Assembly (NCBI RefSeq): GCF_002278135.3 | Contig: NZ_CP029425.2 | Coordinates: 8,470,001 to 8,534,000, forward strand | Direction: 5' to 3' | DNA from: Bradyrhizobium ottawaense | GTDB lineage: Bacteria > Pseudomonadota > Alphaproteobacteria > Rhizobiales > Xanthobacteraceae | Length of the DNA stretch: 64,000 nucleotides | Shown: positions 1 to 9,672 of the stretch, in pieces | Position numbering within the stretch: the first letter of the stretch is position 1 | Layout of the letters: each line of letters opens with the position of its first letter | Position numbers and translations under genes: made by a program | The notes under the pieces: model-generated | What the model was told of the DNA's origin: nothing | What the model saw: the letters and a program-made list of their open reading frames with translations, nothing else | Databases searched by the model: none

Positions 1-388
1 GCTCGACGACAGCGAGGCGACGATCGAGATCCTGCACCAGCTTCGCGCGCTAGGGGTGCGCGTCAGCCTCGACGATTTCGGCGTCGGCTATTCCTCGCTG
101 AGCTATTTGCGCAAATTTCCATTCGACCGCATCAAGATCGATCGCTCCTTCGTCGGTACGCTCGGCGAAAGCCCGGAGAGCGTTGCCATCGTCCGCACCA
201 TCGCAAGCCTCGGCTCCGTGCTCGGCGTCGAAACGACCGCGGAGGGCGTGGAGACCGAGGAGCAACTCGACTTCGTCCGCGAATGCGGCTGCACCGCCGT
301 ACAGGGCTATTATTTCGGCAGGCCGTGCCCGGCATCGGAGGTCGGCCTCGCCATAGAGACGCTGACTTCGGTCCGGCGCGTGGCGTAG
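1..388 (+). CDS. EAL-domain cyclic-di-GMP phosphodiesterase, C-terminal part
   Basis: The 5' end of this gene lies outside the window; the frame is already open at base 2. The visible 128 residues are the last part of an EAL domain. The DDFGVGYSS loop carrying the metal-binding Asp pair, the KIDRSF motif with its catalytic-type Lys, and the AEGVET motif with the late conserved Glu are all present, followed by the usual QGYYFGRP close. EAL domains hydrolyse cyclic-di-GMP to pGpG in the cytoplasm. The retained residues suggest an active enzyme, but the EAL signature and any N-terminal GGDEF, PAS or membrane part cannot be seen. The gene ends about 200 bases before tctC and is probably a separate transcription unit. 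Confidence 0.93.
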   Translation, partial: LDDSEATIEILHQLRALGVRVSLDDFGVGYSSLSYLRKFPFDRIKIDRSFVGTLGESPESVAIVRTIASLGSVLGVETTAEGVETEEQLDFVRECGCTAVQGYYFGRPCPASEVGLAIETLTSVRRVA

Positions 389-596
389 CGGCTTTCTGCT
401 CCCTCAAATTCCGTCTCTCGGCACACGAAAAAACGACGAATTGTCGCACGTGCCGCCTCGACCGGGATTGCCGCACCGCCCGGCGCCCGCGATCCGCGCA
501 ATGCGCTTTTCTTCTCCGTCGATTTCAGGAACAATCGCCTCGCAAGAACGAGAAACGGCGACCCTCAAAGAGGCCGCCGCGAGGGGAGGAGTTTCA

Positions 597-1574
597 ATGC
601 CGCGATACGGGCTGAAGACGATCGCATTTGCCGCGATGCATGCTGTCATGGGCGCATTGCTCTCGACTGCCGCCAGCGCGCAGGACTATCCCAGCAAGCC
701 GATCACGCTGATCGTGCCATGGCCGGCCGGCGGATCGACCGATATCTCCATGCGCGCCATCGCCGACAGCGCCTCGAAGGTGCTGGGGCAGCCGATCGTG
801 ATCGACAACAAGGCCGGCGGCGGCGGCACGGTGGGCCCGGCGACCATGGCGGCGGCCGCGAAGCCGGACGGCTACACCATCTCGCAGATTCCGATCACCG
901 TGTTCCGCCTGCCCTTGATGCAGGAAGTGTCGTGGGATCCGGCAAAGGACTTCACCTACATCATCCATCTCACCGGCTACACCTTCGGCGTGACCACCAG
1001 CGCGGAGTCGCAGTTCAAGAGCTGGAAGGACGTCGTGGAGTTCGCCAAGGCGAATCCGGGCAAGGTGACCTATGCCACGCCGGGCGCCGGCACCTCGCTG
1101 CATATCGGCATGGAGCAGATCGCCGCGATGTCCGGCATCAAGTTGACGCAAGTCCCTTTCAAGGGCGGCGCGGAGACCAATGCCGCGGTGCTGGGGCAGC
1201 ACACGATGCTTCAGGCGGACTCCACGGGATGGCGGCCGCTGGTCGACGCCGGCAAGTTGCGGCTGCTGATGGTGTGGACCGGCGCACGCTCGCCGAACTA
1301 TCCCGACGCGCCGACGCTGAAGGAGCTCGGCTATCCCATGGTCTATGATTCCCCCTTCGGCATCGCCGGCCCGAAAGGCATGGATCCCAAGATCGTCGCC
1401 AAGCTGCACGATGCCTTCAAGAAGGCGGTCGAGGATCCGGCGGTCGTGGCTACGCTTGCCAAATACGACATGGTGCCGAACTACAAGAACACCGAGGACT
1501 ACAAGAAGTTCGTGGTCGAGGTCACGGAGTCTGAGCGCAAGGTGATCGAGACCCTCGGGCTCGCGAAGAAGTAG
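597..1574 (+). CDS. tctC: Tripartite tricarboxylate transporter substrate-binding protein (TctC/Bug family)
   Basis: This is the periplasmic solute receptor of a tripartite tricarboxylate (TTT) transporter. The open frame begins at 441, but the ATG at 597 is chosen because GAGGGGAGGAG lies just upstream and the protein then starts with a clean Sec signal peptide (Lys/Arg, hydrophobic stretch, Ala-Ser-Ala cleavage near residue 27). The mature N-terminus YPSKPITLIVPWPAGGSTD is the classic Bug-family signature. The length of 325 residues is normal. The tctB and tctA membrane genes follow on the same strand, so all three parts of one importer are present. The ligand is some carboxylate, but it cannot be read from the sequence. 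Confidence 0.93.
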   Translation: MPRYGLKTIAFAAMHAVMGALLSTAASAQDYPSKPITLIVPWPAGGSTDISMRAIADSASKVLGQPIVIDNKAGGGGTVGPATMAAAAKPDGYTISQIPITVFRLPLMQEVSWDPAKDFTYIIHLTGYTFGVTTSAESQFKSWKDVVEFAKANPGKVTYATPGAGTSLHIGMEQIAAMSGIKLTQVPFKGGAETNAAVLGQHTMLQADSTGWRPLVDAGKLRLLMVWTGARSPNYPDAPTLKELGYPMVYDSPFGIAGPKGMDPKIVAKLHDAFKKAVEDPAVVATLAKYDMVPNYKNTEDYKKFVVEVTESERKVIETLGLAKK

Positions 1575-1730
1575 GGCTGAGCCAGTTCCGTGTCCCGGAC
1601 GCGGTGCAGCGCTTCTTCAGCGGTGCATCGCAGAGCCGGGATCCACCTTTGCCACGAACCTATGGGCCCCGGCTCTGCAGCGCACCGCTTCGCGCTGCGC
1701 AGCGTCCGGGGAACGGCCGAGAGAGCGCCG

Positions 1731-2216
1731 ATGAACAGTCAAACCAACGTCAAACTCCGCCTCAGCAATTCCGAGCTCTGGGGCGGTCTGATCGGGCTTG
1801 GGCTCGGCGGCTTCGTGATCTGGTCCGGTATGAAGCTCAAGCTCGGCACCATCAACGACCCCGGCTCCGGCTACGTGCTGTTCTACACGGGCATCCTGAT
1901 GTGCGTGTTCGCAGGCGCCATCATCGTCTCGGCGGTCACCGAGGGTGCACCGACATTGGCCTCGCGCTGGGAGAATGTGCGCTGGAGCAAGCCGCTCCTG
2001 TTGATTGGCTGTCTCGTGGCATTCTCCATTGCGCTGGAACCACTCGGCTTCCTGCTGTCGTCGATCCCCTTGGTGCTGCTGCTGTTGCGGCTGATCGATC
2101 CCGTTCGCTGGACGCTGGCGATCCCGATCGCCGTGCTGGTGCCATCAGGCATGTGGTGGGTGCTCAAGCGGCTGCTGTTGATCCAGCTGCCCTCGGGCCT
2201 GTTCGGGATCGGCTGA
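1731..2216 (+). CDS. tctB: Tripartite tricarboxylate transporter small membrane subunit TctB
   Basis: This 161-residue membrane protein has about four hydrophobic segments. It lies between a Bug-family receptor and a TctA permease, which is the normal gene order for the small TctB subunit. The frame is open from 1590, but the ATG at 1731 (MNSQTNVKLRLSNSE) puts the first membrane helix at about residue 15, as in other TctB proteins. The upstream GAGAG is only a weak ribosome binding site. TctB proteins are poorly conserved, so the call rests on position, size and topology. The stop codon is four bases before the tctA start, so translation is probably coupled. Confidence 0.87.
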   Translation: MNSQTNVKLRLSNSELWGGLIGLGLGGFVIWSGMKLKLGTINDPGSGYVLFYTGILMCVFAGAIIVSAVTEGAPTLASRWENVRWSKPLLLIGCLVAFSIALEPLGFLLSSIPLVLLLLRLIDPVRWTLAIPIAVLVPSGMWWVLKRLLLIQLPSGLFGIG

Positions 2217-2220
2217 CCCT

Positions 2221-3729
2221 ATGGATACGCTTGTCAATGTCGCTCACGGATTCGGCGTCGCGCTGCTGCCGGTCAACCTGCTCTACTGCTTCATCGGTGT
2301 CTTCATCGGCACGCTGGTCGGCGTGCTGCCGGGCATCGGGCCGATCTCGGCGATGTCGCTCCTGCTGCCCGTGACGCTGTCGGGCACGCCGGAATCCGGC
2401 ATCATCATGATGGCTGGCATCTATTACGGCTCGATGTATGGCGGCTCGACCACCTCGATCCTGGTCAACATCCCCGGCGAAGCAGCTTCCGTCGTCACCT
2501 GCATCGACGGCCACCAGATGGCGAAGCAGGGACGCGCTGGCCCTGCGCTCGGCATTTCCGCCTTCGGCTCCTTCATTGCCGGCACATTCGCGCTGATCGC
2601 CTTGATGCTGGTCGCGCCGAAGCTTGCCAGCGTCGCCATCGCGTTCGGCCCGGCCGAATATTTCAGCCTGATGGTGCTCGGCCTCGTGGTGCTCACCTTC
2701 CTCACCCAGGGTTCGATGCCGAAGGCATTGCTGATGGCATGCATCGGCGTCGTGCTCGGACTGATCGGGCTCGACAGCATCACGGCACAGCCGCGTCTGA
2801 CCTTCGGCCGCATGGAGCTGATCGACGGCATCGGGCTCGTGCCTGTCGTGATGGGCCTGTTCGGCGTTGCCGAGGTACTGCTCAACACCGAGCAGGCGAT
2901 CAAGCGCGACATCATCAACACCAGGATCACCCATCTGCTGCCCACCAGGGAGGACTGGAAGGCGAGTGCAGGTCCGGTCGGCCGCGGCACCATCCTCGGC
3001 TTCTTCCTCGGCATCCTGCCGGGCGGCGGCGCGGTCGTGGCGTCCTTTGCCTCCTACGCGCTGGAGAAGCGGCTATCGAAGACGCCGGAGCGTTTTGGCC
3101 ATGGCGCGATCGAAGGCGTCGCCGGGCCGGAATCGGCGAACAACGCCGCGGCGGGCGGCGCCTTCATTCCGCTGATGACGCTCGGCATTCCGCCGAATGT
3201 GGTGATGGCGCTGCTGCTCGGCGCGTTCGTCATTCACGGTCTGCAGCCGGGGCCGCTGCTGATCACGCAAAACCCCGGCCTGTTCTGGGGCATCGTCGCC
3301 AGCATGTATATCGGCAACGTCATGCTGCTGATCCTGAACCTGCCGATGATCGGCATGTGGGTGCAACTGCTCAAGCTGCCCTACAACATCCTGTTTCCCC
3401 TGATCATCCTGTTCACGATCCTGGGCGTCTACTGCTCCAGCAACAACGTGTTCGATGTCTATGTGATGATCGCGTTCGGCATCATCGGCTATTTCATGCG
3501 CAAGCTCGGCTATGAACCGGCGCCGCTGGTGCTGGCCTTCGTGCTGGGACCGATGATGGAGAACAACCTGCGCAAGTCGCTGATCCTGTCGCAGGGCGAT
3601 CTCTGGACCTTCGTGCAGCGGCCGATCTCGGGGGTGTGTCTCGTGTTTGCCCTGGTGCTGCTGATCGCGCCACTATTGCCGTCGCTGCGCAAGAAGCGCG
3701 AACTGGTGGCGCTGGATGAGGGGGCGTGA
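2221..3729 (+). CDS. tctA: Tripartite tricarboxylate transporter large permease TctA
   Basis: This is the large inner-membrane channel subunit of the TTT importer, 502 residues with about twelve membrane segments. Family hallmarks are visible: the [17 protein letters not shown] loop near residue 35, the [16 protein letters not shown] motif near residue 75, and a second [13 protein letters not shown] loop near residue 265, reflecting the internal repeat of the family. The start ATG at 2221 follows the tctB stop by four bases. Uptake in this family is driven by the ion gradient rather than ATP. A palindromic repeat begins five bases after the stop codon and probably ends or stabilises the transcript. 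Confidence 0.95.
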   Translation: MDTLVNVAHGFGVALLPVNLLYCFIGVFIGTLVGVLPGIGPISAMSLLLPVTLSGTPESGIIMMAGIYYGSMYGGSTTSILVNIPGEAASVVTCIDGHQMAKQGRAGPALGISAFGSFIAGTFALIALMLVAPKLASVAIAFGPAEYFSLMVLGLVVLTFLTQGSMPKALLMACIGVVLGLIGLDSITAQPRLTFGRMELIDGIGLVPVVMGLFGVAEVLLNTEQAIKRDIINTRITHLLPTREDWKASAGPVGRGTILGFFLGILPGGGAVVASFASYALEKRLSKTPERFGHGAIEGVAGPESANNAAAGGAFIPLMTLGIPPNVVMALLLGAFVIHGLQPGPLLITQNPGLFWGIVASMYIGNVMLLILNLPMIGMWVQLLKLPYNILFPLIILFTILGVYCSSNNVFDVYVMIAFGIIGYFMRKLGYEPAPLVLAFVLGPMMENNLRKSLILSQGDLWTFVQRPISGVCLVFALVLLIAPLLPSLRKKRELVALDEGA

Positions 3730-3734
3730 CGTTT

Positions 3735-3828
3735 CGTAGGGTGGGCAAAGCGAAGCGTGCCCACCATTCGCGCCGAATTGTTGGAGAGATGGTGGGCACG
3801 GCGCAAGTGCGCCTTTGCCCACCCTACG
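3735..3828. repeat. Palindromic intergenic repeat, family A (GTAGGGTGGGCAAAG type)
   Basis: The outer arms CGTAGGGTGGGCAAAG and CTTTGCCCACCCTACG are exact inverted repeats. A second, inner pair (GTGCCCACCA / TGGTGGGCAC) makes a nested two-stem structure. Four more copies of the same family occur in this window (36785, 48840, 50253, 60723). It lies between the convergent ends of tctA and the GGDEF/EAL gene, so it could act as a bidirectional terminator. Confidence 0.9.
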
Positions 3829-3833
3829 AGATC

Positions 3834-5528
3834 TCAGCTCGCTGCAGGCAGCGCGTTGTCCGGCGGAGCGCCCCACGGGCGTTCCGCTGATGCCAGCCCG
3901 ATCAACCTGCCCTGGATATAGTCGCAGCCCCAGTCGCGCAGCATGTTGGCGGCCTCCTCGTCCTGCACCCATTCAGCCACCGTCTTGATGTCGAGGCGGC
4001 GGGCGAGGTCGATCAGGGTCTGCACGAAGGCGCGGTCGTCGGCGGAATGGGTGATGTTCTGCACGAACGCGCCGTCGATCTTCACGATATCCACGCCGAG
4101 CTTGCGCAAGTTTCGGAATGAGGTGTAGCCGGCGCCGAAATCGTCGATGGCGATGCGGCTGCCGAGATGCTTGAGGCGGCCAACGAAGGCACGGACGTCA
4201 TCGATGTCCTGGATCGCGACCGTCTCGGTGATCTCGACGATCAGCCGCTCGGCAACGCCGGGATGGGCCTGCATCAGCGATTCGATTCCCGCCCACCAGT
4301 CCGGATCCATGGTCGTATCCGGCGAGATGTTGAGGCTGAGGCAGATGTCGGGCGCGGCGGCGAGCTCGGCCACCACGAGCTCGAGCACGCGGTGATCGAC
4401 CAGGCGGATCAGGCCGAGCCGTTCGGCGACCGGCACGATGTCGGGCGCGAGCAGCACCTGGCCGTCGCCCTGGTCCATCCGCACCAGGCATTCATGGAAA
4501 GCGCGCTCGCGCGAGCCGGCCGACACCACCGGCTCATAGGCGAGCTTGATGCGGCGCTCGTTCAGTGCGGTGACGATTTCGTCGGTGACGCGGATGTTGA
4601 CGCGGCGCTGCGCATCGCGTGTGGCATCCGGACGCCATACCGCGAACGAGCCGACGCGGCGGCGCTTGGCGGCATCCAGCGTCTCATGGGCGCGGTTGAC
4701 GGCCTCGTCGGTGTTGCGGGCATAGCGCGGTACGCTGACCGCGCCGATCGAGGCGGTGACCGAGACCGGACCGGATTTGGTCGGCACCACCTCGTCGCGG
4801 ATGCCGGCAAGGAAACGCTCGGCGGCGACATTCATGTCGTCGACGGTGCAGTTCTTCAGGATCAGGCCGAACTTGTTGCCGGAAAAGCGGCCGAGCACGT
4901 CGCCGCCGCGCAGGCGCGAGCGGATGCGCTTGGCGACGTCGAGGATCACGGCGTCGGCGACGTCGAAGCCGAAGGCGTCGTTGACGCGGGCGAGATGGTC
5001 GATGCCGACCAGCATGAAGGCCGCGGTCGAGCGGAAGCGGGTCGTCTCCTCGATCGCCTCGGCCAGCGCGGCAATCAGATGAGAACGATTGAGCTCGCCG
5101 GTCAGCGGATCGAGCCGGGCCAGCTTGGTCAGCTCCTCGTCGCGGGCGTGGCGCTCATTGTTGATTCGGACCGAGCCGATCGCGCGCACCGGGCGGCCGT
5201 CGGGTCCGGCGAACCAGCGGCCGGTCTCCTCGATCCAGATCACGGGATCGGCGGCGCTCATGCGCACGCCGTACTCGACCCGGTAGGGCGTGCCGTCGGC
5301 ACCATGCACGGCGTAGGCTTGTGCCAGCGCCGCGGTCCGCAGCGATGGCGCGGGCTCGATCAGCTTGGCGAATTCGGCGCCCGTCGCCAGCCGCTCGGCG
5401 GGAATGCCGGGAAAGACGCTGGCGACCTGGTCACCCCAGACGATCGCATCACTGCCGATGTCCCAGGCAAACACGGCCTGGCCGAGGGCGGCCAGGATGT
5501 CGGAGGCTTGCGGTAATGCGGGGATCAA
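3834..5528 (-). CDS. PAS, degenerate GGDEF and EAL domain signalling protein
   Basis: A cytoplasmic cyclic-di-GMP protein of about 564 residues. A PAS-like sensor covers roughly residues 10-125, a GGDEF fold 135-300 and an EAL fold 310-560. The diguanylate cyclase signature is replaced by SGNKF (residues 216-220), so synthesis is unlikely. The EAL domain keeps its key Glu (ECL, 346-348), the Asn of LNISP, the Asp pair of IDDFGAGY (462-463), the Lys of VKIDGAF and the late Glu of TVAEWV, so phosphodiesterase activity is plausible. The frame is open up to 5891. A TTG at 5528 after GAGGCG is proposed as the start because it sits just before the PAS domain; the upstream extension has no recognisable domain. 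No membrane segment is seen. Confidence 0.88.
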   Translation of the reverse strand: MIPALPQASDILAALGQAVFAWDIGSDAIVWGDQVASVFPGIPAERLATGAEFAKLIEPAPSLRTAALAQAYAVHGADGTPYRVEYGVRMSAADPVIWIEETGRWFAGPDGRPVRAIGSVRINNERHARDEELTKLARLDPLTGELNRSHLIAALAEAIEETTRFRSTAAFMLVGIDHLARVNDAFGFDVADAVILDVAKRIRSRLRGGDVLGRFSGNKFGLILKNCTVDDMNVAAERFLAGIRDEVVPTKSGPVSVTASIGAVSVPRYARNTDEAVNRAHETLDAAKRRRVGSFAVWRPDATRDAQRRVNIRVTDEIVTALNERRIKLAYEPVVSAGSRERAFHECLVRMDQGDGQVLLAPDIVPVAERLGLIRLVDHRVLELVVAELAAAPDICLSLNISPDTTMDPDWWAGIESLMQAHPGVAERLIVEITETVAIQDIDDVRAFVGRLKHLGSRIAIDDFGAGYTSFRNLRKLGVDIVKIDGAFVQNITHSADDRAFVQTLIDLARRLDIKTVAEWVQDEEAANMLRDWGCDYIQGRLIGLASAERPWGAPPDNALPAAS

Positions 5529-5751
5529 AATCGCCTCGTTTCGGGACAGGGGGAAAGTCCTGAGCTGACACAGGATAGAGCCAGATTCGTCCCCAACCCT
5601 AGGCAAAGTTGATAAACAATTTGGAAACCACGTTTCTACACGCCGGGGGAACCAAACCGGCCCGTCCGGCATAGGCCTTGCGAGTACTGACACGCACCCG
5701 GCGCCAGCGTCCCGAAACGCGACAGGCTCTGCCGGATCAACGGTGATAGCG

Positions 5752-6012
5752 ATGTTGAGTACCGATCGAACGGACGCGGCGGATAACGGCACGGGCACGG
5801 CCCTGGTGCCGCTACTGCCGGTTTTGCAATGGGTCCACAAGACGCCGTTGCCGCGTCCCGATCCGAGCTTCGTCGCCCAGCTGATCGCCAATGCCGAACA
5901 TCTGCCCCAGGCAAGCAGGCTGCGCCGCGCCTCTTCCGAAGATGCGCAGACGGCCTATGGCAGCAAGCGCCCGCTGCAAAGCGTCAGCGCGCGCACGCGG
6001 CAGGTGGCTTGA
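5752..6012 (+). CDS. Small hypothetical protein
   Basis: An 86-residue frame that I do not recognise. It starts at ATG 5752 (a GTG nine bases upstream is also in frame) and ends at 6012. The protein has an acidic, Thr-rich start, a central segment LVPLLPVLQWVHKTPLPRP and an Arg-rich tail. No signal peptide, membrane helix or known motif is clear. It is kept because codon third positions favour G/C as in neighbouring genes and no larger gene overlaps it. It stands alone between two minus-strand genes. Confidence 0.5.
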   Translation: MLSTDRTDAADNGTGTALVPLLPVLQWVHKTPLPRPDPSFVAQLIANAEHLPQASRLRRASSEDAQTAYGSKRPLQSVSARTRQVA

Positions 6013-6018
6013 GATCGA

Positions 6019-6672
6019 TCAGCGCGGCGGCGTGTCGGGGGACGGAGACGTGCCGTCGCCCGGCTGCAAATGCGGCGAGGGGACTTCCGGCGATGGCGTG
6101 CTCGACACCGGCTTCGGTGCGGGAGGATCCATCAGCACGGATTCGGCGACCGACTGTGCCGAGGGCGCGGGCGGTGCCGCCGGTGCTGCGATCGGCGCGG
6201 ACACCGGCTCGAACTTGGGCTCGGCCACGGCATCCCCCGCCGGAGCTTCCACCTGGCGCTTGGCCTTGCGTGGCGCCGGCACCGTTGTCTCGGCGACATA
6301 GGTGACGCGGCGGCGCGTGCGCTGGGCAATGCCGCCGAGGAAATCAGCCATCGCAAGCAGCACCAGCAGGAAAAAGGTCGAGTTGCCGAATTTGGGCCAC
6401 ATCACGAATTCGGCAGCGGCCGCACCGAACAGGATCAGTGACAGCAGATGATCCATCAGGAATTTCGAGCCGGGCCGCGCGCCCTTCACCACTTCGAGCA
6501 GCAGCAGCACAATACCGAGCGCCAGCATCACGTCGGCGAGCGTGACCGGCCAGGTCTCGCCTGACACCATCGGCACCTTGAACAGCACATCCGTGAAGGA
6601 CACGCTCGGCATCAGGAAGGCGATGATGTTGTAGACCGCGAGCGGAATCAGAAGCAGCGGGAAACCGACCAT
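6019..6672 (-). CDS. Conserved membrane protein with Pro/Ala-rich cytoplasmic tail
   Basis: I do not recognise a named family. The first 120 or so residues hold about four hydrophobic segments (beginning MVGFPLLLIPLAVYNIIAF). A long low-complexity tail rich in Pro, Ala and Ser follows (for example PSAQSVAESVLMDPPAPKP), probably disordered. The ATG at 6672 is chosen because GAGAAGG lies about ten bases upstream. An in-frame ATG at 6753 would add 27 residues with a weaker ribosome binding site. The stop is seven bases from the end of the convergent small gene at 5752-6012. The role is unknown. Confidence 0.7.
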   Translation of the reverse strand: MVGFPLLLIPLAVYNIIAFLMPSVSFTDVLFKVPMVSGETWPVTLADVMLALGIVLLLLEVVKGARPGSKFLMDHLLSLILFGAAAAEFVMWPKFGNSTFFLLVLLAMADFLGGIAQRTRRRVTYVAETTVPAPRKAKRQVEAPAGDAVAEPKFEPVSAPIAAPAAPPAPSAQSVAESVLMDPPAPKPVSSTPSPEVPSPHLQPGDGTSPSPDTPPR

Positions 6673-6815
6673 CGGCGAAATGCCTTCTCGATCAAGATAT
6701 CCAGACAGGACAATGCGGCGGCGAAGCATTAGCTCCGCCGCCGTCACTGTCATATCTCATGGGTTGGCCGAAATCAGGCAGGCCCGATTATCCTGCCTGG
6801 AGAAAGGTCCTTAAC

Positions 6816-6998
6816 TCAGGACTCTTTCTTCTTCAGGACCTGACGGCCCTTGTACATGCCGGTCTTGAGGTCGAGATGGTGCGGACGACGGAGCTCGCCA
6901 GAGTCCTTGTCTTCCACATAGGTCGGCTTCTTGATGGCGTCTGCCGAGCGGCGCATGCCACGGCGCGACGGCGAGGTTTTTCTTCTCGGAACGGCCAT
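6816..6998 (-). CDS. rpmF: 50S ribosomal protein L32
   Basis: The 60-residue protein starts [18 protein letters not shown], the diagnostic N-terminus of bL32, and ends with the alphaproteobacterial form [18 protein letters not shown]. It has no cysteines, so it is the zinc-independent type that is normal for this group. It is a structural protein of the large ribosomal subunit. The ATG at 6998 follows AGAGGATATTGAA. mtgA lies upstream on the same strand with 168 bases between them. Confidence 0.97.
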   Translation of the reverse strand: MAVPRRKTSPSRRGMRRSADAIKKPTYVEDKDSGELRRPHHLDLKTGMYKGRQVLKKKES

Positions 6999-7166
6999 TT
7001 CAATATCCTCTAGGGATTGGTGTTATCAGGGCATCGTCCGCGAGGGACGGCTCAGCACCCGCAATCCGAGGCGAGCTGAATGCCTATCAAGGCCGCGCTT
7101 ATAGAGGAAGGCTGGCCGCAAAGCTAGGCTTTTGGGCCGGAAAATACGCCCGGAAAGGGCCCAAAA

Positions 7167-7841
7167 TCAGCGATTTTCCCGCCAGCAGGTCGTAAGCGAA
7201 GAGGCCTGCGCCCTTGCCACATAGGTCCCGGCCAGCCGCCGGACGCCCGGACCGGGGGTTTTAGCGCTGCGTTTGACCGGATTCGGCAGGATCGAGGCCA
7301 GAAGGGCCGCCTCCCGGGGGGAGAGGCCGGCGGCCGATTTGCCGAAGGCATAGGCGCTGGCCGCCCCCACCCCGAACTGGCCCTGCGGGCCGAGCTCGGC
7401 GATGTTGAGGTAAATCTCCAGGATCCGCGACTTGGGCAGGACGAGATCGATCCAGAGCGCCAGCGGGAATTCGAGCGCCTTGCGGACGAAATCCCGGCCC
7501 TGCCAGAGGAACAGATTCTTCGCGACCTGCTGGGTGATCGTGGAGGCGCCCCGGAACGGCATACCATCCTCCTGCGCGTCGTCGATCGCCTCGCGTAGCG
7601 CGCCCCAATCGATGCCGTGATGCTTGCAGAAATGGGCATCCTCGGCTGCAACCACCGATCGCGGCAGCGAGGGCGACATCGCCGCCAGATCGATCCATTC
7701 CCGCTGCATCGGCGCGCCGCGAAGCGAGCGCCACGCCATCAGCGTCGAAACCGGATGGCCGGTGCGGTAGAACGGCGCGATCACATAGGGCGCGAGAATG
7801 ACGACCGCGAGCGCTACCAGCAGGATTTTGACGATGCGCAA
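7167..7841 (-). CDS. mtgA: Monofunctional biosynthetic peptidoglycan transglycosylase
   Basis: MtgA polymerises lipid II into glycan strands at the periplasmic face of the inner membrane. This 224-residue protein has an N-terminal membrane anchor (residues 3-22) and a GT51 domain with the signature Glu in [17 protein letters not shown] and the second family motif [17 protein letters not shown]. The frame is open far upstream to 8300 with no ATG near the domain. A TTG at 7841 preceded by GGAAAGG at good spacing gives the usual family length, so it is the proposed start. The gene is divergent from ispA. rpmF lies downstream. Confidence 0.93.
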   Translation of the reverse strand: MRIVKILLVALAVVILAPYVIAPFYRTGHPVSTLMAWRSLRGAPMQREWIDLAAMSPSLPRSVVAAEDAHFCKHHGIDWGALREAIDDAQEDGMPFRGASTITQQVAKNLFLWQGRDFVRKALEFPLALWIDLVLPKSRILEIYLNIAELGPQGQFGVGAASAYAFGKSAAGLSPREAALLASILPNPVKRSAKTPGPGVRRLAGTYVARAQASSLTTCWRENR

Positions 7842-8002
7842 ATCGACCTTTCCGGCACGGAACGAAACGCGGCCACGGCTCTCCCCATTAAGTCTGTGAT
7901 AATTCGGGCCTTTTCCAGCACTTTTTAGGCCTTCCAAACGATTGACTGGGGCGGGCGCATAAAGGATTGTCCCGCCGAATTTTAGTTCTGGAGCCCTTCT
8001 TG

Positions 8003-8926
8003 ATGACCGGCACGTCCCCGTCCGATTTCGCCAAGCGTCTGGACAAGACCGCTGATGACACCGAGGCCCTGCTCGGGCGCCTGTTGTCGGACGACATCCT
8101 GCACGATGAGATCGCCCGGCCCAAGCGACTGATGGACGCAATGCGCTATTCGAGCCTGAACGGCGGCAAGCGTCTGCGGCCGTTCCTGGTGGTCGAGAGC
8201 GCGGCTGTGTTCGGTATTCCCCGTGAAGCCGCGCTGCTCGTCGGCGCCGCGCTCGAATGCATCCACTGCTATTCGCTGATCCACGACGATCTGCCCGCAA
8301 TGGACAATTCCGACCTGCGCCGCGGCCGCCCGACCCTGCACAAGAAGACCGATGATGCGACCGCGATCCTCGCCGGCGACGGTCTGTTGACGCTCGCCTT
8401 TGACATCGTCACCCGCGACGAGATCCATCGCGACGCCAACGTGCGGCTGCTGCTGACGCGCGCGCTGGCGCGCTGCGCCGGCATCGGCGGCATGGTCGGC
8501 GGCCAGATCCTCGACCTCGCCGGCGAAGGCCGCTTTGGCGGCAACGAGCCGATCGATGTCGCCCGCATTCAGCAGATGAAGACCGGTGCGCTCTTGCGTT
8601 ACGGCTGCATCGCCGGCGCGATCCTCGGCCAGGCCACGGAAAAGGAATATCAGGCGCTCGACGATTACGGCCGCGCGCTCGGCGAAGCCTTCCAGATCGC
8701 CGACGATCTGCTCGATGTCGAAGGCGATGCGGCGGCCCTCGGCAAGCCGGCCGGCGCCGACGCCGCACTCGGCAAGACCACCTTCGTCACCCAGCTCGGC
8801 ATCGAAGGCGCCAAGCAGCGCGTGCGCGACCTGCTCGCCCGGGCCGACAGCGCGGTCTCGATCTTCGGCGATCGCGCCGCAGTGCTGCAGGCCGCTGCGC
8901 GCTTCGTCGCCGAGCGGAAGAGCTGA
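8003..8926 (+). CDS. ispA: Farnesyl diphosphate synthase (short-chain polyprenyl synthase)
   Basis: This cytoplasmic prenyltransferase condenses IPP with DMAPP and then GPP to make farnesyl diphosphate, the precursor of quinone tails, undecaprenyl phosphate and hopanoids. The first Asp-rich motif is DDLPAMD (residues 95-101) with the preceding CYSLIH that is typical of IspA. The second is DDLLD near residue 234. NGGKRLRP near residue 53 is the diphosphate-binding element. The ATG at 8003 follows GGAG and gives 307 residues; the frame is open from 7967. ispG, of the upstream MEP pathway, is at 20.6-21.9 kb but is not linked in an operon. Confidence 0.95.
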   Translation: MTGTSPSDFAKRLDKTADDTEALLGRLLSDDILHDEIARPKRLMDAMRYSSLNGGKRLRPFLVVESAAVFGIPREAALLVGAALECIHCYSLIHDDLPAMDNSDLRRGRPTLHKKTDDATAILAGDGLLTLAFDIVTRDEIHRDANVRLLLTRALARCAGIGGMVGGQILDLAGEGRFGGNEPIDVARIQQMKTGALLRYGCIAGAILGQATEKEYQALDDYGRALGEAFQIADDLLDVEGDAAALGKPAGADAALGKTTFVTQLGIEGAKQRVRDLLARADSAVSIFGDRAAVLQAAARFVAERKS

Positions 8927-8935
8927 CACGCATCG

Positions 8936-9628
8936 ATGGCGGCCGAGGGCAAAGAAGACCCCGTCCTCGCCCGCTTCCGCCAGATGTCGCGGCCGATGCG
9001 GCTGCTCTATGCGCGGCCGCGGACATTCATCGCGCTCGCGGCTGGCGTCCTTGTCTGTCTGCTCTTGCCGGGCTCACACCGGCTGGTGACACGGCTCCTG
9101 TTCGGCTGGGATGCGCTGATCGCGGTCTATCTCGTGCTGGTCTACGCAATGATGCTTTGCAACGACCATCAGCACATCCGGCGCGCCGCCGCGATGCAGG
9201 ACGACGGCCGTTTCGTGATCCTGCTGGTGACGGCGATCGGCGCCTTCGCCAGCATCGCCGCGATCGTCTCGGAGCTCGGCACACCGCACCGGGGCGTGTT
9301 GGAGCTGACCATCGCCATCAGCACCATCGCGCTATCATGGGCCGCCGTGCACACGACCTTCGCGCTGCATTACGCGCATGATTATTATCGGAACGCCAAG
9401 CCGGGTGGTCTTCAGTTCCCGAGCGGCGACAAGGAAGACCACGCCGACTACTGGGACTTCGTCTATTTCTCGTTCGTGATCGGCATGACCGCGCAGGTCT
9501 CCGACGTTGGCATCACAGACAAGACGATCCGCCGCACGGCCACGGCGCACGGGATCGTGTCGTTCATCTACAACACGGCGTTGCTGGCACTGACGGTCAA
9601 CATCGCGGCGAGCGCGATTGCGACCTGA
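8936..9628 (+). CDS. DUF1345 family membrane protein
   Basis: A 230-residue inner-membrane protein with about five or six hydrophobic segments. The pattern around ALHYAHDYYRN near residue 145, followed by DYWDFVYFSFVIGMTAQVSDV near residue 170, is the part I associate with the DUF1345 family, whose function is unknown. The ATG at 8936 lies nine bases after the ispA stop, so the two are probably co-transcribed. No obvious functional link to isoprenoid synthesis is visible. Confidence 0.86.
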   Translation: MAAEGKEDPVLARFRQMSRPMRLLYARPRTFIALAAGVLVCLLLPGSHRLVTRLLFGWDALIAVYLVLVYAMMLCNDHQHIRRAAAMQDDGRFVILLVTAIGAFASIAAIVSELGTPHRGVLELTIAISTIALSWAAVHTTFALHYAHDYYRNAKPGGLQFPSGDKEDHADYWDFVYFSFVIGMTAQVSDVGITDKTIRRTATAHGIVSFIYNTALLALTVNIAASAIAT

Positions 9629-9672
9629 CGTCGTCCCGGCCTTTCGGGACGACGATCTGGATCATGCACACC

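Noticed and set aside
4167..5516. A 449-codon open frame antisense to the GGDEF/EAL gene
   Set aside because: It is a GC-driven shadow of a gene whose domains are clear.
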